Positions 58,201 through 64,000 of a stretch of 64,000 nucleotides of DNA are shown one piece after another. The stretch spans positions 20,770,618 to 20,834,617 of the forward strand of contig NC_090280.1 of assembly GCF_037392515.1 (NCBI RefSeq), read 5' to 3'. Each line of letters begins with the position of its first letter. Within the stretch, counting starts at the first letter, position 1. A model generated the notes under the pieces. The model saw only the letters and a list, made by a program, of their open reading frames with translations. It ran no database searches and was not told the origin of the DNA. This DNA comes from Haliotis asinina (taxonomy: Eukaryota; Mollusca; Gastropoda; Lepetellida; Haliotidae). A program made the position numbers and the translations under genes.

Positions 58201-61200
58201 TCTGAACACATTCTATCAAAGGACTTTCAAATATATAGTAGTTGTTTCCCTGCCTGGTGCATGGGATTAAAACATGGACTGGTGGGCATGGATTCAGTCT
58301 GATATGTCTGAGTAAGATGGTAGCTCACATATTTTGCACTGTAAAACCCTTGTCAGTGCGGGATAGTACTAAGGTAGCCATGCTAATGTTGTTCAGACAT
58401 TTTCTTATTCAGGAGTTAATGCTGAAATTAGTGAAAACATTTTTCATTTGCGTCAAAACGTTTAGAGACATGGCTGTTTTAGAGAAAGTATAAAGTGGAT
58501 ATTTTGTTTTCCTGCCTCCCTGCAAGTACAAACAGCCAAACGTGTTTATGTCTATAACAAAGTTATTTATAGGCATTACATATTAGAAACATCTTTTCTG
58601 GAAAGGGTGACCTGTGAAGACAAGGGGTGGAATAGGTCTTCAACAACCAATGCTTGCTGCAAAAAGCTATGCTTGTCATATGAAGGGACTTTCAGGATTG
58701 AATGGTCAAGTTTTGCTGACTTGGTTGACACATAATTGGTTCCCATTTGTGCAGATCGATGTTCATGCTGTTGATCACTGGAATGTGTGGTCCAGACTCT
58801 ATCATTTACAGGCTGCTGCCATAAAGCTGGAATATTGCTGAGTGCGGCGTAAAACTAAAGCAGCTTTGGAAAGAAGGGTTGGGGTAGTCTTGTTAAAGCA
58901 TTCACTCCTCACATTGAAGATCTGGGTTCGATTTCCTACGAGGGTACAATCTGTGAAACCGATACATGGTGTCGCTGTGGCTATTTTGCTGCAATAGTAC
59001 TAAAAGCACCATAACACTAAACTCACTCCCAACATTTGGCAGAGCCTGGAATAGTGTTCAGTATGATGCTTTGTCACTCACTCTTCTGCCTCGTTGTAAC
59101 CATACACATTAAGATTTGTAGGCCTTTATATACTCAACAAAATTAGAAAGCGACACACATAGCATCGTTAAATTGTGAGGGGTAATACTATTGATTCTAA
59201 ATATTGCTTGAATATTGTGCACTTATTGTTACCTGGAAAATATATTGTTTTGTCACTAACTCATAAAGGAATTCCTTGTATATTAATTGAGAGATTTTGA
59301 AAAAAGAATCTACTTTTTCAGTTGTGAATATGGTGAAAAAGCTGTCATTTGAATCAGTTTCTATTTTTAGAGTCACCACTTTCAGAACCAAGCTGTTTTA
59401 TTTGAACAGGCTCAGGGCATTTACTGTGAAGGAAGGAGCTATAATTCACTAGATTGGCTGGAATGAGGCATACTTCATGTATACGCACATTTTAGACAGC
59501 AGGAAATGCGCTTCACACTGAATTGTTGGACATTAACACAGATATCTCATGATCTTCGTGGCACCGATTAATCACTTATGTCTAATCCTGAATTCTAGAC
59601 GGAATAGGCACAAGTAGCCGGTGTGGGTCGTAAGAGGCAAGTTATTGGATCATGTGGTCAGTCGTGATGCCTGAGTTGATTGCATGTTATCGTTGTGTAT
59701 TGAATGGCATTGACGTGGATCGTTGCTCATTATCAGTCAGTGGATTGTCTGGTCTGGATGTTATTATTTGCAGGATGTCATATAGCTGGAATATTGCTGA
59801 ATGCGGTTTGAATCAACAATGGGATTAAATGTACAGTATTCTCGCTGTAAATTTTTTTACTTTTTGTTGAATGTTTTTGAAATCTTACAAGACCGAAATG
59901 GTACAAGCCATCTTTTCTTTGAAACAGCTTGGAGTGAAAAGTCATAAAAACTTTTTGAAGTAACAGTGTGAAAGGATCAAACATGAAAGAGGAACTAGTT
60001 TGTGTGTGGTTTGTGTGTCCTTCACCCTCAGTGACTTCAGTTTCGTGCTTCTTATAGCAATATTCCACCAATGACCCGTGAAGGTCAGGGGAAGAATAGG
60101 CACTCAGCAACCCATGCTTGCCATAAAAAGCGACTATGCTTGTCGTAAGTCGTCTAACAGGATCAGTTGGTCAGTCTCGCTGACTTGGTTGACTTGGTCC
60201 AGACTTGATTATTTACAGACTGCCGCCATATGATGCTGATTGTGGCTTAAAACTAAACTCACTTACTTGCTCACTCATTCCAGTAGTATCTACGTGGGGG
60301 ACTCCAGAAATGGACTTCTCACAAAGAAGCCATGAAGGGGCCTTCACCATGATGAGCAAACGCTTTAGCCACTAGGCTACTGAACTGCACCCTTCTATCT
60401 CAGGATTAATTGGTGCTCATGCTCTCAGTCTCTGGTTTGTCTGGCCTGTCAAGACGGTTGGGTGGTTTTTTTCATTGGATTCACGTATGAAAGCCATTTA
60501 TGGTATCCCATGCCATGACTTTGCTGGAATATTTCGAAAGTGGTATAAAACCCTATTCACTCAGTGTTGTTTGGACTTGTCTATAGACCATTATTGCATA
60601 TTGCTGATCACCATTCATTAGTCAGTAAAGTTACGCTTTTGAAAAGATTCTATAGTTTTCAAGAACAACTGAAAATAAAATAAGAAAAACTGGTTAAAGA
60701 AAAATTAATTGGAAACTGCTTATACATGGAAACAAGTCAAATGAGCAGAGATGTTAGTGCTTTATAGGGCTGTTAAGGTTGAAAATATGCTGTCCTGCAA
60801 TAGGAGACAATACAGTTAAGTCCCTTAGCTTTGCAAGGATGTGCTGGTTAAAATATCAGATTTGCCCTAATTATGTCTTCACTGTGTTCATGTGATATGC
60901 CTAAGTAACAAACATCCATCCTTTTGATTTGTGGAACTGTTTTTAGCACATGATGTTGATCTGAGACAGACAGTGTATCAGCAGTTTCAAGTGAGAAGCT
61001 GTACAAGTCACATTTATCACAGTCTGACTGTACGGAGCCATCAAGTTTGTTGTCTGTTGCAGGACTTGATGTACGACCAGGAGTGTCACACATTCGCCAC
61101 CAGCTGCTTCACCCAGTTCAGGATTCTCTTCATGAGGACATTCACCTCTATTATGAGGGATGCGGTAAGTCATCTCTGACCTTTGACCTTTTGTCGTGTG

Positions 61201-63635
61201 AAATCCCATCAAACTTTGACATAAAAAATATGGCGTAGAACTTCCATCATGACGAATATTGTAAGTGACCTTTACCTTTACCTCCATCATAATGTTTGTG
61301 GTAAGTGATCTTCACCTCCTTCATAAGGGACATGTTGACCTTCACATTCAAGAACAATATCTGGACTTTCACCTGCATGACATATATGGCAACTGACCTT
61401 CACCTTCACCAGCTTCATACACCCAATATATCCAGATTGTAAAAATTATATCAGGTCTCGTGATAATTTTTAAGTGTCCCTACTCTTTTTTATGCAAGAG
61501 TACTGGAAAACCTTAAGAGTACATGAAGAGAACTGAATGGAATTTTATGGTGTATCAGTAATTTTGTGTTTCGTTTCATTTACGCATCAGAGCATTATCT
61601 TCTCTTCTGTAAACATGTCAGTAAACTATGAAACAATACACTTTCATATAAATGCATCTGTAAATGACTTTTAGACAATACACCATTGCTGTGTTGCTGT
61701 TTTCTAAAAGTATTTCCTACCATATGATGCTTATTTTGGATCCATACATACACCAATGTGACCATTATGGAGCCATGTATATATACTGCTAGCAGATTAT
61801 GATGTGAAGAATTTTGGAGATTGGTATCTGTATTGCAGACCCTGACAAGGCTGAGACTCATCTCGCACCTCACTGTCGGTATCCTCATTGGCCTCCTCTA
61901 TCTCGGCATTGGCAATGAAGCCAGCAAAGTGTTCAACAACGCGGGATGTCTGTTCTTCTGTATGCTGTTCTTGATGTTCACTGCCCTCATGCCAACTGTC
62001 CTCACATGTGAGTATTTTGCTGTCCTGTGATTCCTTCACACCAGTGTAGAGGAGGGTGAGGTAGCCCACTGGTTAATGCAGTCGCTCATTAGGTTAAAAA
62101 CTCAGGTTTTATTCCCCACATGGGTACAGTTTGTGAAGCCCATTTCTGGTGTACCCTGCCATGATATTACTGGAATATTGCTAAAAGCAGTGGAAAACTT
62201 AACTCATTCCCTCACTCAGTCACCCAAGGGGGGGGAACAGTAGTCTCCTAAGAAACACTTGTTTCTCCAGGCGAGTATAGTTCCCAGAAACTGTATTTAA
62301 GTATATAACATGTTCAGTAAACGGCCAAAAAACAAAAAATTATCTTTCATTTTTGAATGATAGAGCTTAATGGAAATGCTATAAAATATTATATACATAT
62401 CCAGAATCTTCCAAAAGAAATTTTTGTGTTTAGGGCTTGATTTATAATTTTGTGATGACATATTTTCTGTATTCCAGTTCCAATGGAGATGGCAGTGTTT
62501 GTCAGGGAGCACTTGAACTACTGGTACAGTCTCAAAGCCTACTATCTGGCTAAAACTATGGCTGACATGCCATTCCAGGTGAGCTAGGAGGCCCTGAGAA
62601 TCTCAAACATATCGAGGACGTTGGTGGATCTTACAATTAAAATCTCCTTGCACCATCAAGATGCAAGATGTACTAATACCAAAGAGAAAACCCACTGTCA
62701 TTCCTTATGATGAACTTCAATGATAGAGGCTTACAGAGATACGTTATGTTGCCAACTGGAGTTGGTGATATGTAAGGTTGAGCAGGGACCTGGTCTGGAA
62801 CAGAGACGTTGTAGGGCGTTATGGTTAATATGCTTCTTGGATTTGGTGAAAATGTAAAATCTTGAAGTCATGTTTTGACATTTTCAAACAAAACAATTTA
62901 GGGTTGTCTTGACAAACATATGAACCATTGTATTGCATGAAATTCTAAAAAGAAAGATAAAAAGCACATTCATACCTTATAATGAAACAGTACTTGGGTA
63001 CATTGTGGGAAGACCATTTCTGTTTTCCTCCTGCCACCATGATATTGCTGTAATCTTGCTGTGATATTGCTAAAAGTGGCAGAAAACTAACCTCACTAAC
63101 TTTCCTGCCAAGGGTCTTATTGGGTGGGGGGAAAGAGAGGGTTTAAATGCTGAGTATGAAAAGTAAAGTTGCAGGTTGGATCAGGAGATATTTATGTGGG
63201 AAGAATTGTGACTTTAGCCAGTTTGTCAACTTTTGATGCACCTGTAAAGGATGTTCATAAATTTTCAGAGAAATATGGCTTTTTACACTTTTGAAGTTAA
63301 CATATAATGCATGCTTTGTCTGAAAGTGTCCTATAGCTGTAACATTGCTCAGCGTGGTTATTTAAACAACAAACTGAAGAGTATCCATGGCAACCCATGG
63401 TGTTCAAACACAAAACAAAAAACATACAGGCTGAACATCCTGTCATCTTCATTGTATGTTATTTACAATTGTCTTCCAGATTATATTTCCATTGGTGTAT
63501 GGGTCCATTGTCTATTGGATGACTTCACAGCCAAATGACTTTGTGCGATTTGTGATGTTCCTGACCCTGTCCACCCAGACGTCACTGGTTGCCCAATCAC
63601 TGGGCTTACTCATTGGGGCTGCCACGTCTCTACAG
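40062..63635 (+). CDS. ABCG1: ABCG1/ABCG4-like half transporter (sterol/lipid exporter), 3' partial
   Basis: Join 40062-40284, 51315-51432, 52158-52347, 52741-53010, 53888-54002, 54269-54597, possible microexon 55064-55081, 61063-61164, 61839-62007, 62478-62578, 63480-63635; all phases agree. The 597 residues include an ABC ATPase with Walker [10 protein letters not shown] (97-105), Q-loop YIMQDD (Q143), signature LSGGQ (198-202), Walker B VMFFDEP (218-224) and H-loop CTIHQPS (H255). Next come a Pro/Thr/Cys-rich linker and the first membrane helices ([33 protein letters not shown]). [15 protein letters not shown] and [15 protein letters not shown] are near-identical to ABCG1/ABCG4. The last ~80 residues lie beyond the window. 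Family members dimerise and export cholesterol and other lipids from cells or endosomes. Sequence alone does not separate ABCG1 from ABCG4, so the symbol is approximate. Confidence 0.95.
41862..42062 (+). mobile_element. SINE family A with expanded ACTC microsatellite
   Basis: GGGTAGCCTTGTGCTGAAAG, GAGGTTTGATTCCCCACATG, then at 41981-42058 about 19 uninterrupted ACTC/CACT units directly after TGTATTGCTCG. The normal tail is lost. Confidence 0.88.
42180..42395 (+). mobile_element. SINE B tail followed by SINE A body and tail
   Basis: 42185-42250 resembles the B tail (GATTATCTGTAGACCACTTC, GCTGAGTGCAGCATTAAACT). 42296-42395 is an A copy lacking its head: GTACAATGTGTGAAGCCCAT, GATATTGCTGGAATATTGCT, AAAGCGGCGTAAAACTAAAC, ACTC run. 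Confidence 0.78.
44007..44115 (-). mobile_element. SINE family B fragment
   Basis: The plus strand shows ACAATATTCCAGCTATATGG, GGTCTGTACATGATCGACTC, CCAATGATCAACAGCATGAG. One of the few minus-strand copies in this gene. Confidence 0.72.
44501..44664. repeat. 83-bp tandem duplication
   Basis: GCATATGTCAGATGTTTTCT ... AGACTTCATGAAAA occurs twice with an offset of 83 and almost no differences, so it is recent. Confidence 0.9.
46312..46386. repeat. 45-bp tandem duplication carrying AGGTCAAGGTCA
   Basis: GAAAGGTCAAGGTCAAACAG plus ATTTTGTTGC occurs at 46312 and 46357. Each copy holds two abutting AGGTCA half-sites (46315-46326 and 46360-46371), which also contain TCAAGGTCA, the extended half-site used by ERR/FTZ-F1-type receptors. 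Confidence 0.85.
47129..47395 (+). mobile_element. SINE family B, full length, with target-site duplication
   Basis: GACCCATGAAGGTCCCGGGG to the tail. It is flanked by ACTCACTCGTCTTGCT at 47113-47128 and 47396-47411; part of this 16-bp match overlaps the ACTC tail, so the true duplication may be shorter. Confidence 0.9.
48545..48812 (+). mobile_element. SINE family B, full length
   Basis: GACCTGTGAAGGTCCTTGGT, GAATAGGCCTTCAGCAACCC, then GCTCATGTTGTTGATCACTG, TATTGCTGAGTGTGGTGTAA and ACTC run. Confidence 0.88.
49383..49537 (+). mobile_element. SINE family A
   Basis: TGTGGGTTCGATTCCCCTCA, GTGGTGTCCCCCACATAATA, TCGCTGGAATATTAG, AAACTAAACTCACTCAG. Confidence 0.82.
50715..50835 (+). mobile_element. 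SINE family A, degenerate
   Basis: CATCTAGTGGTTTAAGTGTT, CACTTCGAAGACTTG, ATTTCATGGATATTGCTAGC; the box B region is eroded. Confidence 0.5.
51315..51432 (+). CDS. ABCG1: ABCG exon with Walker A
   Basis: Acceptor TGTTTCAG, donor TACAG|GTCAGT, phase 1 to 2. Encodes [20 protein letters not shown] then [28 protein letters not shown] is the nucleotide-binding P-loop. Confidence 0.96.
51628..51985 (+). mobile_element. Two SINE family A copies in tandem
   Basis: 51628-51772 (GGGGTAGCCGTTTGGTTTAA ... GATATTGCTGGGATATTGCG) and 51848-51985 (GAGTAGCCTAGTGATTGCAG, GTGGGTTCGATTACC ... CTCTCACTCATTC), both plus strand and about 75 bp apart. Confidence 0.8.
52158..52347 (+). CDS. ABCG1: ABCG exon with Q-loop
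   Basis: Acceptor TTTCCATCAG, donor GAAATG|GTTGGT, phase 2 to 0. Encodes [21 protein letters not shown] then [20 protein letters not shown]. The 3' part and its donor are duplicated 116 bp downstream. Confidence 0.95.
52293..52524 (+). repeat. 116-bp tandem duplication of exon end and splice donor
   Basis: CTCTGCCAATCTCAAACTTA ... ATGGTTGGTGTCTAGAGATA starts at 52293 and again at 52409. Copy 2 keeps the donor but is intronic: reading through the first donor meets TAG after three codons (GTT GGT GTC TAG). Confidence 0.92.
52741..53010 (+). CDS. ABCG1: ABCG exon with signature, Walker B and H-loop
   Basis: Acceptor TTTCCACTAG, donor GACCAC|GTAAGT, phase 0. Holds [35 protein letters not shown] and [17 protein letters not shown]: the whole catalytic second half of the ATPase in one exon. 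Confidence 0.97.
53146..53265. repeat. 60-bp tandem duplication
   Basis: GGCTTTGTTG(A/C)AGTGATTTT ... GAAAGAACAATTTTGTC occurs twice in a row with few differences. Confidence 0.85.
53317..53850. repeat. Degenerate ~30-bp tandem repeat
   Basis: Repeated TGATGTTATCCTATATTGAC / CCACTGTGA blocks, strongly diverged. It is interrupted at about 53415-53460 by sequence like the end of SINE family C (AAAGCGCCAGCGTCCACCCA). Confidence 0.65.
53888..54002 (+). CDS. ABCG1: ABCG exon after the ATPase core
   Basis: Acceptor CTGTTCCAG, donor TATG|GTAAGT, phase 0 to 1. Encodes [38 protein letters not shown], the conserved end of the ABCG nucleotide-binding domain. Confidence 0.96.
54010..54140. repeat. 64-bp tandem duplication beside a splice donor
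   Basis: ACAGTTACCTCCCATGAACA ... CATGCTTTATCGG at 54010 and again at 54074. Confidence 0.85.
54269..54597 (+). CDS. ABCG1: ABCG exon: linker between ATPase and membrane domain
   Basis: Acceptor TGTTGCAG, phase 1 to 0. Starts [21 protein letters not shown], then a low-conservation stretch with [20 protein letters not shown] and [12 protein letters not shown], and ends GVPKTE before a weak donor GAG|GTTTGT. The linker appears longer than in vertebrate ABCG1. Confidence 0.9.
55064..55081 (+). CDS. ABCG1: Possible 18-nt microexon of the ABCG gene
   Basis: A strong acceptor (TTTATTGTGTTTACAG) is followed by 18 nt coding QSESSE and a donor GAG|GTTTGT identical to that of the preceding exon. It is phase 0 at both ends, so it can be included or skipped. 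No transcript support. Confidence 0.35.
55738..55892 (+). mobile_element. SINE family A
   Basis: GGGCGGTGGTTAAAGTGTCC, GGGGTTGATTCCCCTCATGG, GATATTGCTGGAATATTGCT-type tail (TTATATTGCTGGAATATTGC), CACTCGCTCACTC. Confidence 0.83.
56621..57964. mobile_element. MITE expanded into a 53-bp satellite (~24 units)
   Basis: Outer ends GGGTGCTGTAGTACAAAGCA (left) and the reverse complement of CTTTGTACAATGGCACCC (right) are inverted repeats resembling those of the 109-bp MITE at 7074. Between them about 24 units of 53 bp (GTTAAGGTAGGGGAGTTAGA, GTCACCTTAGAGCTAAGACT, ACCTTGTGTTTAT) repeat with very few changes. The unit itself contains inverted CCTTAG/CTAAG and AAGGTA/TACCTT pairs. It lies in an ABCG intron. 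Confidence 0.88.
57965..58606 (+). other. Intronic stretch, nothing recognised
   Basis: Short frames only (for example 58242-58493) without domain or splice context. Confidence 0.4.
58607..59030 (+). mobile_element. SINE family B followed by SINE family A
   Basis: 58607-58858 is a B copy (GACCTGTGAAGACAAGGGGT ... AATATTGCTGAGTGCGGCGT). 58878-59025 is a diverged A copy (GGGGTAGTCTTGTTAAAGCA, TGGGTTCGATTTCC, AAACTCACTCCC). Confidence 0.78.
59600..59810 (+). mobile_element. SINE family B, degenerate
   Basis: GACGGAATAGGCAC, GTCGTAAGAGGCAAGTTATT, GTGGATTGTCTGGTCTGGAT, CATATAGCTGGAATATTGCT. Confidence 0.7.
60070..60561. mobile_element. Cluster of three SINE copies
   Basis: 60070-60280 is a plus-strand B copy (GACCCGTGAAGGTCAGGGGA) with an internal deletion. 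60281-60390 is a minus-strand A piece (ACTCCAGAAATGGACTTCTC, AAACGCTTTAGCCACTAGGC). 60480-60561 is a plus-strand A tail (TTTATGGTATCCCATGCC, TATTTCGAAAGTGG). Confidence 0.72.
61063..61164 (+). CDS. ABCG1: ABCG exon before the first membrane helix
   Basis: Acceptor TCTGTTGCAG, donor GATGCG|GTAAGT, phase 0. Encodes [34 protein letters not shown], the connecting helix conserved across ABCG1/4. Confidence 0.96.
61177..61400 (+). promoter_or_regulatory. Cluster of nuclear-receptor half-sites with a DR1
   Basis: TGACCTTTGACCT at 61177-61189 is the complement of AGGTCAAAGGTCA, a perfect direct repeat spaced by one base (RXR/HNF4/PPAR-type). Further TGACCTT half-sites start at 61266, 61336 and 61394. 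It sits just after a splice donor of the transporter gene. Function is inferred from the motif only, and a degenerate tandem repeat could explain the clustering. Confidence 0.35.
61839..62007 (+). CDS. ABCG1: ABCG exon: first membrane helices
   Basis: Acceptor TATTGCAG, donor ACAT|GTGAGT, phase 0 to 1. Encodes [56 protein letters not shown]: two hydrophobic segments of the ABC2-type membrane domain. Confidence 0.96.
62052..62218 (+). mobile_element. SINE family A
   Basis: GAGGTAGCCCACTGGTTAAT, CAGGTTTTATTCCCCACATG, GTACCCTGCCATGATATTAC, CTTAACTCATTCCCTCACTC. Confidence 0.83.
62478..62578 (+). CDS. ABCG1: ABCG exon: conserved loop WYSLKAYY
   Basis: Acceptor TGTATTCCAG, donor TTCCAG|GTGAGC, phase 1 to 0. 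Encodes [34 protein letters not shown], nearly identical to ABCG1/ABCG4. Confidence 0.96.
62996..63102 (+). mobile_element. SINE family A, head missing
   Basis: TTGGGTACATTGTGGGAAGA, CACCATGATATTGCTGTAAT, GATATTGCTAAAAGTGGCAG, AACCTCACTAAC. Confidence 0.68.
63480..63635 (+). CDS. ABCG1: ABCG exon: membrane helices, last in window
   Basis: Acceptor TTGTCTTCCAG, donor CTACAG|GTAAGC, phase 0. Encodes [52 protein letters not shown]. The following exon, with the last helices and C-terminus, is not in this window. Confidence 0.96.
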
Positions 63636-63684
63636 GTAAGCTGTCTACATGGCAGTTTGTCATTGGGAGAACACCCTTAAAGAT

Positions 63685-63895
63685 CTGTGTAAGTTTGATC
63701 TTCAGCAACCCTTGGTTGTCAGAAGAGGTGACTAACATGATCGGATGATCACACTCGCTGACGTGGTTGACACATCATCATATCCCAGTAGTGTAGATTG
63801 ATTGCTCTTGTTTTTGATCACTTGATTGCCTGGTCCATTGTTTATGGATCGTTGCCATGTAGCTGGAATGTTACTAAGTGCTGCTTTAAACACTA
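63685..63895 (+). mobile_element. SINE family B, diverged
   Basis: ATCTTCAGCAACCCTTGGTT, GACTAACATGATCGGATGAT, TTTTGATCACTTGATTGCC, TGTAGCTGGAATGTTACTAA. Confidence 0.75.
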
Positions 63896-64000
63896 AACAA
63901 TGGAACAAGACTGTCTGATGGACAGTGGGACGGACGGGCATTAATCCTACAAAGTACCGTGTTTGTTTACCACATGCCACTTTTCACAAGAACCTTGCTG

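Overview
The window looks like nuclear DNA of a marine gastropod, most likely an abalone (Haliotis). This is inferred from intron-rich animal genes, a very high density of short interspersed repeats with ACTC-ending tails of the kind I associate with abalone, and abundant microsatellites and minisatellites. There is no sign of bacterial or organellar sequence.

Layout. (1) 1-5779, minus strand: the 5' part of a STAND/NLR-like gene. Four exons join in one consistent phase: an acidic N-terminus, a Pro/Thr-rich linker made of three 15-residue repeats, a short exon with a RHIM-like (amyloid-type) motif, and a 2.2 kb exon with a STAND NTPase (nSTAND3-like) followed by ankyrin repeats that run off the left edge. 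Its introns hold several minisatellites, one of which repeats the exon 3 splice donor. (2) 5780-17449: gene-poor, repeat-rich DNA with SINE-like copies, palindromic MITEs, a long-terminal-inverted-repeat element, microsatellites and minisatellites. (3) 17454-20075: a piggyBac element with matched 16-bp ends and TTAA-type flanks. It carries a 5'-truncated, frameshifted transposase on the plus strand and, convergent to it, a small four-exon gene of unknown function on the minus strand. (4) 20080-25050: more nested repeats, including an informative SINE insertion with its target-site duplication and a related empty site. (5) 25050-64000, plus strand: a half-size ABC transporter of the ABCG1/ABCG4 type. 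A possible promoter and non-coding first exon lies near 25.2 kb. Eleven coding exons are placed from 40062 to 63635, one of them a possible 18-nt microexon, and the last exons lie beyond the right edge.

How the genes work. The ABCG protein is expected to be a homodimeric sterol/lipid exporter; all its NTPase motifs are intact and its first membrane segments are present. The STAND-ankyrin protein has the layout of an innate-immune signalling receptor: a possible amyloid signalling motif, then an NTPase switch, then a repeat sensor. No functional link between the two genes is suggested.

Repeats. Two SINE-like families dominate: A (about 165 bp, tRNA-like head) and B (about 270 bp, different head). 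They share the same 3' tail, so probably the same LINE partner. A third, longer tRNA-derived family (C) occurs once nearly complete. A MITE family with GGG...ACAAAG ends occurs as a 109-bp palindrome at 7.1 kb, as a relative at 20.9 kb, and as the frame of a 1.3 kb satellite of about 24 units of 53 bp at 56.6-58.0 kb.
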